Assembly (NCBI GenBank): GCA_910579705.1
Contig: CAJTUI010000003.1
Span: 62,001-126,000 of the forward strand
Direction: 5' to 3'
Origin: an uncultured Christensenella sp.
GTDB lineage: Bacteria; Bacillota; Clostridia; Christensenellales; Borkfalkiaceae
DNA length: 64,000 nucleotides
Positions within the stretch are counted from its first letter, which is position 1, and each line of letters opens with the position of its first letter. Positions 22,184-30,460 of the stretch are shown here, in pieces. Both the position numbers and the translations under genes were made by a program. Below the pieces are notes generated by a model, which was not told the origin of the DNA, did not search any database, and was given only the letters and a program-made list of their open reading frames with translations.

Positions 22184-25180
22184 TTATTTATGGTCGTTCC
22201 AGTAACAGCAGTCTTTATACTTTTTACCGCTGCCGCAGGGACAGGGGTCGTTCCTGCCAACCTTGGAATTTTTGGACGCGACCTGAGGCTGAGCCTTGCC
22301 GCCGATGTTCGCCATCAAATCCGTGGGGGACTTGGGCGCGTCGCCTATAACGGGCGCGCTTGCCGCGGGCGCCGCGCTCTCAACGGGTGCGGGAGAGGCG
22401 CCGCTTTCGGGCTGCTCGGCCGCGCGCTGCTCGGCAACCTGCTTGGCGCGTTCCGCAACGGACGCGTTCATAGGCGCAACGCGCTGTATGGGCGCGGGCC
22501 TGCCCTGCTGTACGCGGACTATTCTGCCTTTCAAAAGTCTGGAAATGGTAACCGTCCTGATACGGTCAATCATTTCGTCAAACATCTGGAAACCTTCCTG
22601 CTTATACGCGATTACGGGGTCCTGCTGTGCGTAACCGCGCAGGCCGATACCCTTCCTCAGCTGGTCCATAGCGTCGATATGGTCGATCCAGTTCCTGTCC
22701 ACGCCGCGAAGAAGTTCGTTGCGCTCGATCTGGTAATAATCTACCTGCCCGTTGGTTTCTATCCTGATATTTTCTATCTTCTGCTCGTATGCCTTGATAA
22801 CTTCCTTGGAAATTTTATCGATAGCGTATTCGTAATCCCACTTTTCAAGCATCTCGCGAGTGATTACGAACGTGCACTCGTCGGGATAAACGCGCTGTGC
22901 GAGCGCCTCGTTCAAAGCGTTCTCGTCCCACTTTTCGGGCATAGCGTCCGTATTTACCGTTTCGCCCACGACCTTTGCGACATAGTCGGGAATAAATTTA
23001 AGCATCTGGTCGTGAACGTTCTCGCCTTTGAGAACTTTAAGACGCTCGGCGTAAATGGTCTTACGCTGTTCGTTCATAACCTCGTCGTATTGAAGGGTAT
23101 GCTTTCTTATGCCGAAGTTCCTGCCCTCGATAGCCCTCTGCGCGTTCTCGATACTGCGCGAAAGCATTTTCGACTGCAAGCACTGGTCCTCTTCGATTTT
23201 GAAAATATTGTAAAGGCGTTTCATACTCTCGCCGCCGAAACGCTTTGCGAGGTCGTCTTCGAGCGAAATGAAGAAAATCGAATCGCCCTTGTCGCCCTGT
23301 CGTCCGCTTCGTCCGCGCAACTGGTTGTCGATACGGCGCGACTCGTGCCGTTCCGTGCCCAGTATGCAAAGACCGCCCGCGGCCACGACCTGCTCCTTCT
23401 CCGCGTCCGTTTCCGCCTTGAATTTTGCGTAAAGCTCGGCATACCTCTGCCTTGCCGCCTGCTCTTCCTCGGTAAACTCTCTGTCGGCATACGAAATAGC
23501 CGTTTCAATCATCTCGTGCTCGAACCCTTCTTCGCGCATACGTTTCTTGGACAGATACTCGGGGTTGCCGCCGAGCAGAATATCCGTTCCACGTCCCGCC
23601 ATATTGGTCGCGATAGTAACCGCACCGAACCTGCCCGCCTGAGCGACAATCTCGGCCTCGCGCTCGTGGTTCTTAGCATTGAGGATATTATGCTTGACGC
23701 CGTTCCTGCGCAAAAGCCTTGAAATCTCCTCCGACTTGTCGACGGTGACCGTACCTATAAGAATAGGCTGTCCCTTCGCGTGCCTCTCTACAACCTCGTT
23801 GACGATAGCCTTCTTCTTGCCCTCGACGGTGGAATAAATCATATCCGCATAATCCACGCGCATAACGGGGCGGTTGGTGGGTATCTCGACAACGTCCAGA
23901 GAGTAAATAGTCCTGAACTCGTCCTCTTCGGTCTTCGCCGTTCCCGTCATACCCGACAGCTTGTTGTAAAGCCTGAAATAGTTCTGGAACGTAACGGTGG
24001 CGTGCGTCTTGTTTTCGTCCTTGACCTTGACCTTTTCCTTGGCCTCGATGGCCTGATGCAGTCCGTCCGAATACCTTCTGCCGTTGAGCACACGGCCCGT
24101 GAACTCGTCGACGATAAGAATTTCGCCGTCGTCCGAAACGATATAGTCCTCGTCGCGCTTAAACAGTTCGTGCGCTTTGAGCGCCTGCTGTATATGGTGG
24201 TTTAAATCCGCGTTCTCTATATCGCCGAGGTTGGGGATATTGAAGAACCTTTCGGCCTTCTCCGCGCCCTTTTCGGTTATGGTAACCGACTTGTCCTTGC
24301 GGTCGATAATATAGTCCCAGTTCTCCATTTCGCGGAGAATCGCGGCAAGCTTTTCCTGCGCCGCCTTTTCGTCCTCGCTGTACTCCTTCTTCTTTTTGGA
24401 CGGGGTCTTTTTCTCCGCGTCCTTCTTGTCGTCGTCAAACCCGCCCGACAGCGTGCGGACGAACTTGTCCACGTCCTCGTACATCTTAGAGCTTTCGCCG
24501 CCCTTACCCGAAATGATAAGCGGCGTACGCGCCTCGTCTATGAGAATGGAGTCAACCTCGTCGATAATACAGTAGTTGAGCTCCCTCTGCACCATTGAAG
24601 GTATGGAGGTTTTGAGGTTGTCGCGCAGGTAGTCGAAACCCAGCTCGTTATTGGTTGCGTAAATAATATCGCAGGCGTACGCCTTTTTCTTAACGTCGTC
24701 GTCCATACCGGGCACGACGACGCCGACTGTGAGGCCCATAAACTTATGCACTTTACCCATCCACTCCGCGTCGCGCTTTGCGAGGTAGTCGTTGACGGTG
24801 ACGATGTGCACGCCCTTGCCCGACAGCGCGTTGAGATACGCGGGCAGTGTGGAAACGAGCGTTTTACCTTCACCCGTTTTCATTTCGGCGATACGGCCCT
24901 GATGCAGGCATATGCCGCCGACTATCTGGACGTGGAAATGTTTCATTTTAAGCACGCGCCAGCTCGCCTCCCTGAGCGCGGCGAACGCGTCGAAAAGAAT
25001 ATCGTCGAGCGTTTCGCCCTTTGCGAGCCTGTCCTTTAAAATCGCGGTCTGGCCCTTCAACTCTTCGTCGCTCATAGCGGCGTACTTAGGTTCCAGCGCC
25101 TCGACCTGGAGGGCGAGTTTGTTAAGTTTTTTAAGGCTCCTTCTGGAATCGGAACCGAGGATATATTTTACAAGTCCCAT
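22184..25180 (-). CDS. secA: Preprotein translocase ATPase SecA
   Basis: A 998-residue motor driving proteins through SecYEG. Walker A is MKTGEGKTLVS (about 99-109), Walker B is in the DEVDSILIDEA block (about 212-222), and motif VI is around LRGRSGRQGD. There is a charged, Lys/Asp-rich insertion of about 45 residues after SSKMYED (about 236-290), as in other clostridial SecA. The C-terminal linker is Pro/Ala-rich and ends in the SEC-C zinc motif CPCGSGKKYKDCC. GGAG lies 8 nt before the ATG. The gene has its own promoter with a leader of about 110 nt. Confidence 0.96.
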   Translation of the reverse strand: MGLVKYILGSDSRRSLKKLNKLALQVEALEPKYAAMSDEELKGQTAILKDRLAKGETLDDILFDAFAALREASWRVLKMKHFHVQIVGGICLHQGRIAEMKTGEGKTLVSTLPAYLNALSGKGVHIVTVNDYLAKRDAEWMGKVHKFMGLTVGVVVPGMDDDVKKKAYACDIIYATNNELGFDYLRDNLKTSIPSMVQRELNYCIIDEVDSILIDEARTPLIISGKGGESSKMYEDVDKFVRTLSGGFDDDKKDAEKKTPSKKKKEYSEDEKAAQEKLAAILREMENWDYIIDRKDKSVTITEKGAEKAERFFNIPNLGDIENADLNHHIQQALKAHELFKRDEDYIVSDDGEILIVDEFTGRVLNGRRYSDGLHQAIEAKEKVKVKDENKTHATVTFQNYFRLYNKLSGMTGTAKTEEDEFRTIYSLDVVEIPTNRPVMRVDYADMIYSTVEGKKKAIVNEVVERHAKGQPILIGTVTVDKSEEISRLLRRNGVKHNILNAKNHEREAEIVAQAGRFGAVTIATNMAGRGTDILLGGNPEYLSKKRMREEGFEHEMIETAISYADREFTEEEQAARQRYAELYAKFKAETDAEKEQVVAAGGLCILGTERHESRRIDNQLRGRSGRQGDKGDSIFFISLEDDLAKRFGGESMKRLYNIFKIEEDQCLQSKMLSRSIENAQRAIEGRNFGIRKHTLQYDEVMNEQRKTIYAERLKVLKGENVHDQMLKFIPDYVAKVVGETVNTDAMPEKWDENALNEALAQRVYPDECTFVITREMLEKWDYEYAIDKISKEVIKAYEQKIENIRIETNGQVDYYQIERNELLRGVDRNWIDHIDAMDQLRKGIGLRGYAQQDPVIAYKQEGFQMFDEMIDRIRTVTISRLLKGRIVRVQQGRPAPIQRVAPMNASVAERAKQVAEQRAAEQPESGASPAPVESAAPAASAPVIGDAPKSPTDLMANIGGKAQPQVASKNSKVGRNDPCPCGSGKKYKDCCYWNDHK

Positions 25181-25296
25181 AAGACAACTCCGTTTGCGGC
25201 TTTTGCGTTATTGACGAAAACCGTATTTTTTATATTTCGGCGGTAAAAGCCCGCCGCTTTTAGCTATAATTATTCATTTTAGAATAATCTCTATCA

Positions 25297-25325
25297 ATTG
25301 TACTATATTTTGTCGGATATGTAAA
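25297..25325 (-). promoter_or_regulatory. Promoter of secA-prfB
   Basis: TTTACA (25320-25325), 17 bp, TACAAT (25297-25302) on the minus strand. The leader to the secA ATG is about 110 nt and carries one weak GC-rich hairpin. Confidence 0.65.
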
Positions 25326-25369
25326 ATTGTTTTTTTAAAAAAATTGAAATTTTTTGGTAAATAAATACA

Positions 25370-25438
25370 AAACCGCGCAAAACTTTGCGCGGTTTCCTTA
25401 AAATGCGACAGGCCGCCGTTTGGAACGGCGGCCTGTCG
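25370..25438 (-). terminator. Tandem terminators of the PH-domain operon
   Basis: Two hairpins follow the stop at 25452. The first is a perfect 15-bp stem with a 3-nt loop (25406-25438: CGACAGGCCGCCGTT and its complement). The second (25370-25395) has AAACCGCGCAA arms followed on the minus strand by TTTTGTATTTATTT, a good intrinsic terminator. Confidence 0.85.
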
Positions 25439-25451
25439 GTATCCGGTTGTG

Positions 25452-26033
25452 TTACGCGGCAGTATCCTGAATGCGGAAATAGAACTCGTTTTTGACTTTT
25501 ATCGGCGAAGTTACGCTTTTGACGGTAAGCACGCCGCGGCCCGTGTGAACGGTTATGTTTCCGTAACCGAAAATCTTGCCCCAGAGCGACTGCTCCGCAA
25601 ACACGTTTTTAACGCCCTCCCACTCGCTTTCGAGATACTCGCCCTTGGACGACAGAAGAATGCGCTCGTCGGTTGCGATAAGCCCGTAACCGAAATGCAG
25701 CCTTGTCTTTACGCACGCCCATATAAACCAGCACAAAAACAGCAGACCGACCATACAGCCGAGTATTATCTTGACAAACTTAGGCAGCCCGAAAACCGCC
25801 GTCATATTCGCGACGAGGTCGGTAAAATTTATATCCTCCACACCCAGCATTTCCGCAACGTCCTGCAACTTCTGCACGTCCGAATAAATGCCGTACAGCA
25901 CGGGTATGCACACCGTAACGAAAAACAGCAGCAGTATAAAAGGAAATAACAACCAGTCCATAATTATGGCCGCCTTGCTTATTTTGGCCTCGATAATTAT
26001 GTGTTCGTCGATCTTTACCCTCTCCCTCAGCAT
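25452..26033 (-). CDS. Membrane protein with bacterial PH (bPH2/YdbS-type) domain
   Basis: A 193-residue protein. Two hydrophobic segments (about 24-48 and 88-108) flank a loop. The C-terminal half is a bPH_2-type domain with LIATDERILLSSKGEYLESEWEGV followed by GKIFGYGNITVHTGRG, the usual strand pattern of the YdbS/DUF304 group. Function of such domains is mostly unknown; stress protection or membrane binding has been proposed for relatives. It starts 2 nt after the stop of a second PH protein, with no separate ribosome binding site, so the two are translationally linked. Confidence 0.75.
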   Translation of the reverse strand: MLRERVKIDEHIIIEAKISKAAIIMDWLLFPFILLLFFVTVCIPVLYGIYSDVQKLQDVAEMLGVEDINFTDLVANMTAVFGLPKFVKIILGCMVGLLFLCWFIWACVKTRLHFGYGLIATDERILLSSKGEYLESEWEGVKNVFAEQSLWGKIFGYGNITVHTGRGVLTVKSVTSPIKVKNEFYFRIQDTAA

Positions 26034-26035
26034 AA

Positions 26036-26509
26036 TTATTTGTTGATTGCCGACGCCATAGCCTGTGCCATCTGGTTCGCCTGCTGGGTAAGACGGTCTT
26101 CCTCGAACTGGTCTATCTGCGCCATAAGTATACCCTTGAACGATTCGGGATTTTTAATCGCGCCGAATTTGTATTCGCCAGCCGCCGTGTTTATCGCAAC
26201 TACGCCGAAATTAAAAATCTTGCCCGAAAGCTTCTGCGTAACGCTTACGTTCTGAACCTTGTTGAGCGCCGCGTCCATAGACTGGGTATTAACAACGCCC
26301 GTTTTCCCGATTACTCGCTTGCTGGTTACAGCCAGCTCAACGTGGTTGAACTGTATCGTCGCGATTATCGCCTTTATCGTAGGAATAAACAAAAGCCAGC
26401 AAAGCAATATTCCTTTAAGCCAGGCGCTTAAAAGAAACAGCGCGTTTCTGTCCGCTTTCTTTACGATAACTTCGTTTTTACCCAGATTGTTTTCTACATA
26501 CCTTCCCAT
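26036..26509 (-). CDS. Second membrane PH-domain protein
   Basis: A 157-residue protein with a hydrophobic stretch at about 24-52, then a bPH_2-type domain (LAVTSKRVIGKTGVVNTQSMDAALNKV, then GKIFNFGVVAINTAAGEYKFGAI), and a Gln/Ala-rich helical end. Together with the following gene it makes a two-protein membrane unit, probably a heteromer. AGGAGAA lies 5 nt before the ATG. The promoter at 26555-26583 overlaps an operator shared with the divergent XRE gene. Confidence 0.75.
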   Translation of the reverse strand: MGRYVENNLGKNEVIVKKADRNALFLLSAWLKGILLCWLLFIPTIKAIIATIQFNHVELAVTSKRVIGKTGVVNTQSMDAALNKVQNVSVTQKLSGKIFNFGVVAINTAAGEYKFGAIKNPESFKGILMAQIDQFEEDRLTQQANQMAQAMASAINK

Positions 26510-26527
26510 ATTGTTCTCCTGTTTTTT

Positions 26528-26583
26528 TTGTCGAATATTGCATTCGCGTATATTATCTTAACCTGTTTCAGGTTAAATGTCAA
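26528..26583. promoter_or_regulatory. Divergent promoters with shared operator (XRE / PH operon)
   Basis: Plus strand: TTGTCG (26528-26533), 17 bp, TATTAT (26551-26556). Minus strand: TTGACA (26578-26583), 17 bp, TAAGAT (26555-26560). A perfect palindrome, TTAACCTG-TTT-CAGGTTAA (26558-26576), fills the spacer of the minus promoter and abuts the plus -10 box, so one bound repressor could shut both genes. Confidence 0.7.
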
Positions 26584-26637
26584 CTAAATTCCCCATAAAA
26601 TTTATACTCAATTAAAAACTTTACAGGAAAAAGCAAT

Positions 26638-26862
26638 ATGTACAGAAAAATACGTGAACTGCGCGAAGACAACGATATGAACCAGACGCAGGTGGCAAGA
26701 ATGCTTGGAATGTCGCAAACGGGATATTCCAAATACGAAACGGGGGAGAACGACGTTCCCACCGACATACTTATAAAACTTGCGAGATTTTACAACACAA
26801 GCATAGACTATCTGCTGGGCGAAACGGATATTCCCGACAGATATCCGCCCTCCGACAAATAA
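26638..26862 (+). CDS. XRE-family HTH repressor
   Basis: A 74-residue Cro/C1-type protein consisting almost only of the DNA-binding domain: IRELREDNDMNQTQVARMLG, then MSQTGYSKYETGENDVPTD and LARFYNTSIDYLLG. AGGAAAA stands 8 nt before the ATG. It is transcribed away from the two PH-domain genes, and the palindrome between them is placed for autorepression and for repression of that operon. This is inference from geometry. Confidence 0.85.
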   Translation: MYRKIRELREDNDMNQTQVARMLGMSQTGYSKYETGENDVPTDILIKLARFYNTSIDYLLGETDIPDRYPPSDK

Positions 26863-26874
26863 AGTTATAAAATA

Positions 26875-26902
26875 AGGCGCGGCCGCAAATGCGGTCGCGC
26901 CT
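26875..26902. terminator. Terminator between XRE gene and ade
   Basis: Arms AGGCGCGGCCGC and GCGGTCGCGCCT (one G-T pair), 4-nt loop, with T-rich flanks in the minus direction (TTATTTTATA). It serves the convergent genes on both sides. Confidence 0.75.
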
Positions 26903-26917
26903 AACGATAAAACTTAT

Positions 26918-28630
26918 TTACGCCTCTATATCCGTAAAGGCGAATTTTCCCACGTCGAAGAGGCCCTTGTCGACTATTTTGAGCTTGGGTATTACCGCAA
27001 GCGACAGGAACGCGAGCGACATAAACGCCTCGTACTCGCGCTTGACGCCGAGCGCGTGCGCCCGTTCAATGAGCGCGCGGGAGTCGCGCTGTAAGCTTTC
27101 CGCGTCGCGCGAGGACATAAGCCCGCCGATATCGAGCGTGAGCGAATGTATCTCGCCCTTTGCGCTGTCCACAAGCACCATACCGCCGCCTATCTCCCTG
27201 AGCCTGTTTGCCGCGTCCGCCATAGCCTTATTGTCGTCGCCGAGCAGAATTATATTGTGCGAGTCGTGCGCGATAGTTATGCCGAGCGCGCCGCCTTTCA
27301 GTCCGTAGCCCTTGAAGAGCGCCTTGCCGATATTGCCCGTCATCTTATGCCTTTCGACGACGGCGAGTTTGAGAAGGTCTGTCCCCTTGACTACCACGTC
27401 GCCGTTTTCGTGCCTTACGTCCACAATCTCGCAGCCCGTAACGACCCCGCCCGGCTCTATCGTCATAGCCTTGGCCCTGTCGCTGTTGATTTTCAAAACG
27501 AAATCGTCCGCGGCAAGCGTTTTCACGTGCACGGTGTTTAAAACGTTTTCGGGCAGGTAGCGTTTGGAAGTATCGAAAAGCGGCTTGCCCTTTTCGGCGA
27601 CGAGCTTGCCGTCTTTAATAACGTACTGCGCGTTGAAGTTTTTAAGGTTGTCCACCGCGACGAGGTCGGCAAGCCAGAACGGCGCGATACCGCCGCGGAA
27701 TTTAAGGCCGTAGCACTCCGCCGCGTTCAAAGTCGCGCAGGTCACCGCGCGCACGGGGTCGATCCCGTCCGCGACAAGGCGGCGCAGCGCGTCGTCCAGA
27801 TGACCCTTTTCTTTGAGGTCTGCGGCGTGCCTGTCGTCCGTGCAGAGAATGAAACGGCGCATATTTTCCGCCGTCATCATCTTCGCGTTGGACAGGTTCT
27901 GCGTGGACGAGCCGTGGCGGATATGCACGTACATACCCTTTGAAATTTTCTCCTCTATCTCTTCGGGAGTTACGCACTCGTGGTCGGTGGTTATGCCGCC
28001 GCAGAGATACGCGTTTAAATCGTTGCCGTAAACTGCGGGCGCGTGACCGTCTATCACCTTACCCGCGGCGTGCGCGGCTTCCAGCTTTCTGATAACGTCG
28101 TTGTCGCAGAATAACACGCCCGGATAGTTCATAAACTCGCCGAGGCCGAAGATGTAGTCCTTTACTATGTTTTCCTCCACGTCCTTGCCGCCGAGCACCG
28201 CGCCGCTTGTTTCGAACGGCGTTGCGGGCACGCAGGACGGCAACTGGATTTTAACGTCCAGCGGAACGCTTTCCGAGGCTTTGGCTATGTACTCGCAGCC
28301 TGCCATACCGCATACGTTGGTTATCTCGTGCGGGTCGGCGATTATCGTCGTCGTTCCGCGCGGGACTATGAGCGACGCGAACTCCTCTGGCGAGAGCTGC
28401 GAGGACTCGATATGGACGTGGCCGTCGATATAGCCGGGCACAACGGTAAGCGCGGAGCAGTCAAGCTCCTTCACGCCGTCGTATTCGCCGACGCCGACTA
28501 TTTTTTCGCCGACGACCGCTATGTCGCCCCTCTTTACTTTACCCGTAAACACGTCGACGTAGGCGGCGTTTTTTAAAACGAGGTCGGCCTTGGTTTCGCG
28601 CCTTGCCGCCCGTATGTATTTTTCAAGCAT
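26918..28630 (-). CDS. ade: Adenine deaminase
   Basis: A 570-residue amidohydrolase converting adenine to hypoxanthine for purine salvage. Metal-binding GHVHIESS near residues 70-77 and DPHEITNVCG near 98-107 are the two signatures, and the C-terminal half carries the IAHDSHNI block and the VDSAKGEIHSLTLDIGGLMS segment of bacterial Ade. Length is as usual (about 570-600). GAGAGGTG precedes the start. It lies directly downstream of a purine permease on the same strand, which fits uptake and deamination of adenine or hypoxanthine, although a terminator separates them. Confidence 0.94.
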   Translation of the reverse strand: MLEKYIRAARRETKADLVLKNAAYVDVFTGKVKRGDIAVVGEKIVGVGEYDGVKELDCSALTVVPGYIDGHVHIESSQLSPEEFASLIVPRGTTTIIADPHEITNVCGMAGCEYIAKASESVPLDVKIQLPSCVPATPFETSGAVLGGKDVEENIVKDYIFGLGEFMNYPGVLFCDNDVIRKLEAAHAAGKVIDGHAPAVYGNDLNAYLCGGITTDHECVTPEEIEEKISKGMYVHIRHGSSTQNLSNAKMMTAENMRRFILCTDDRHAADLKEKGHLDDALRRLVADGIDPVRAVTCATLNAAECYGLKFRGGIAPFWLADLVAVDNLKNFNAQYVIKDGKLVAEKGKPLFDTSKRYLPENVLNTVHVKTLAADDFVLKINSDRAKAMTIEPGGVVTGCEIVDVRHENGDVVVKGTDLLKLAVVERHKMTGNIGKALFKGYGLKGGALGITIAHDSHNIILLGDDNKAMADAANRLREIGGGMVLVDSAKGEIHSLTLDIGGLMSSRDAESLQRDSRALIERAHALGVKREYEAFMSLAFLSLAVIPKLKIVDKGLFDVGKFAFTDIEA

Positions 28631-28671
28631 ATTTCACCTCTCGTAATTTGTCTTAAATTCATTGTAACATA

Positions 28672-28699
28672 AAGCCGCCGCTTTTTCAAGCGGCGGCTT
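28672..28699 (-). terminator. Terminator of the purine permease gene
   Basis: Perfect 12-bp stem AAGCCGCCGCTT / AAGCGGCGGCTT with a 4-nt loop; the T-run on the minus strand is short. A TACAAT sequence follows it and may belong to an ade promoter. Confidence 0.75.
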
Positions 28700-28713
28700 A
28701 AATATTTTTTAAA

Positions 28714-30279
28714 TCAGTGGGTAAGAATGAAGGTTGCGAGGAAGAACGCCGCGATTATCCAGGTGACAATGCTGACGGTCTTGATCTTGCCCGTGCATAC
28801 TCTTACGATTACGCTGGAAATGATACCGATACCGATACCGTAGGAAATTTCGTAACCGAACGCCATAATTGCAACGGTGAGGAATGCGGGCAACGCCTTT
28901 GCGGGGTCGGTCCACTCGATTTTGGTAACGGAGCTCATCATAAGCACGCCGACCCAGACAAGCGCCGTAGCCGTAGCCGCGGAAGGGATTAACCTTGCGA
29001 TAGGGCTGAGGAACATTGCGATAAGGAAACACAGACCTACGACGAGAGCGGTGAAACCCGTTTTACCGCCTGCCGCAACGCCCGCGGAGGATTCTACGAA
29101 CGTGGTTACGGTGGAAGTGCCCGCCATTGCGCCCGCGCAGGTTGCGATAGCGTCGGAAAGCATACACTTGTTCATATTGAGGGGGTTGCCGTCCTTATCG
29201 AGGAGGCCGCCCTTTTCGCACGCGCCGTAGAGCGTGCCGAGCGTATCGAACATATCGAGCATACACAGCGAAAGCGCGGTCGTCACAAGCAGGAGGACGA
29301 GCTGGCCCGCCGAGTTGTTGGCGAGGTATCCCGAGAAATCAAAGCCCTCGTAGAACACTTTACCCGCGGACTGTACGCCCCAGTCGGAGAACGCCGTAAA
29401 AGGATTGTCGAACACAATCGAGTTGAAGATTGCTTTGCAGCCCTCGCTGCCGCAGGCGTAGCCTATGCCTGCAAGAACGTAGTACAGCGCGGTGGAACCG
29501 AGAATGCCCCAGAGGATTGCGCCCTTTATGTTTCTCTTTGCAAGAACGGCGATTGCGATTACGCCGAGGATTACCGTCAGCGCGGGCAACATACCCCTGA
29601 AACCGCCTGCAACCGCGTCGAAATAAACGAACTTGTTGAGGCCGAGAACGTTGAACGAAACAATGTCGGTAAGCGTAGCGTCGTCGTTGACGATAAAGCC
29701 CGCGTTCTGGAAACCGATGTAAGCTATGAAAAGGCCGAGGCCGACGTTAATGGCTTTGCGCACCTCTTCGGGGATTGCGTTGAAGATTTGTTTTCTCAGA
29801 CCCGTTGCGGTGAGGATAACGAAAATTATACCGTCAAGCAGAGTAAACACCATTGCGTTTGCGTAAGTAAGCCCGGCGCCGTTTAAAACCAGCGTATAGA
29901 CGACGAACGCGTTCACGCCCATACCCGAGGCCTGCGCCAGAGGCATTCTCGCAAAGAACGCCATAAGCAACGTGCCGACTATCGCGCCGATTGCCGTTGC
30001 GATATAGGACGCGCCGAAAGAAACACCGGGTATCAACGAGAAGAACGACGGGTTGACTATAAGTATGTAAACCATCGTCATAAACGTCGTCAGACCCGCG
30101 ATAATTTCGGTCTTGTAATTCGACTTAGCTTTCGTTATGCCGAAGTACTTGTCCACTTTCCCGAAAAAACCTTTGTAGGGGCTCTGCTGTTCCGCAACCG
30201 CCGCGCCGTCGTCCGTAACTTCCTGTACGGGCTCGGTAACGGGTTCGGAAACTTGCTCTTCTTTTGTTTCTTCACTCAT
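28714..30279 (-). CDS. NCS2-family (AzgA/PbuG-type) purine permease
   Basis: A 521-residue transporter with about 12 membrane segments. After an acidic 40-residue start comes the AzgA signature KVDKYFGITKAKSNYKTEIIAG (first part near residues 40-55) and TFMTMVYILIVNP, then SGMGVNAFVVY and ESSAGVAAGGKTGF. Substrates of the group are guanine, hypoxanthine or adenine; the neighbouring ade gene makes a 6-aminopurine or hypoxanthine likely. The ATG at 30279 is used because GGAGGT lies 8 nt before it. The leader has two hairpins and no recognisable purine riboswitch core. Confidence 0.9.
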   Translation of the reverse strand: MSEETKEEQVSEPVTEPVQEVTDDGAAVAEQQSPYKGFFGKVDKYFGITKAKSNYKTEIIAGLTTFMTMVYILIVNPSFFSLIPGVSFGASYIATAIGAIVGTLLMAFFARMPLAQASGMGVNAFVVYTLVLNGAGLTYANAMVFTLLDGIIFVILTATGLRKQIFNAIPEEVRKAINVGLGLFIAYIGFQNAGFIVNDDATLTDIVSFNVLGLNKFVYFDAVAGGFRGMLPALTVILGVIAIAVLAKRNIKGAILWGILGSTALYYVLAGIGYACGSEGCKAIFNSIVFDNPFTAFSDWGVQSAGKVFYEGFDFSGYLANNSAGQLVLLLVTTALSLCMLDMFDTLGTLYGACEKGGLLDKDGNPLNMNKCMLSDAIATCAGAMAGTSTVTTFVESSAGVAAGGKTGFTALVVGLCFLIAMFLSPIARLIPSAATATALVWVGVLMMSSVTKIEWTDPAKALPAFLTVAIMAFGYEISYGIGIGIISSVIVRVCTGKIKTVSIVTWIIAAFFLATFILTH

Positions 30280-30308
30280 TAAAGTGACCTCCATAAAAAT
30301 TTTCTGTT

Positions 30309-30355
30309 AAGCGAAACCGTTTGCTTTGGAAAAGCAAACGACCCCCGCGGGGGTT
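30309..30355 (-). promoter_or_regulatory. Two leader hairpins of the purine permease
   Basis: On the plus strand, arms GTTTGCTT and AAAAGCAAAC (about 30309-30331) and an ACCCC-CGCG-GGGGT hairpin (about 30341-30355) lie between the predicted start of transcription and the ribosome binding site. I see no conserved riboswitch junction; the role is unknown. Confidence 0.35.
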
Positions 30356-30371
30356 TTCACTTGTTTTTCAC

Positions 30372-30401
30372 ATTGTATCACACAATATAAAAAATCGGCA
30401 A
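30372..30401 (-). promoter_or_regulatory. Promoter of the purine permease
   Basis: TTGCCG (30396-30401), 18 bp, TACAAT (30372-30377) on the minus strand. The -35 lies in the terminator of the upstream ATPase gene. Confidence 0.55.
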
Positions 30402-30428
30402 ACGTTTGAAAGGCGTTTGTCGATTTTT
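30390..30428 (-). terminator. Terminator of the Zn/Cd ATPase operon
   Basis: Arms AAATCGGCAAACG and CGTTTGTCGATTT (one G-T pair) with a 9-nt loop and a T-run (TTTTTTATA) on the minus strand. Confidence 0.85.
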
Positions 30429-30460
30429 GTCAAATTTTTTTTATGCGGCAAGGCAGCGGC

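Noticed and set aside
30302-30400. Purine or guanidine riboswitch before the NCS2 permease
   Set aside because: There are only two simple hairpins; no three-way junction of the purine class, and no ACGR loops of the mini-ykkC class.
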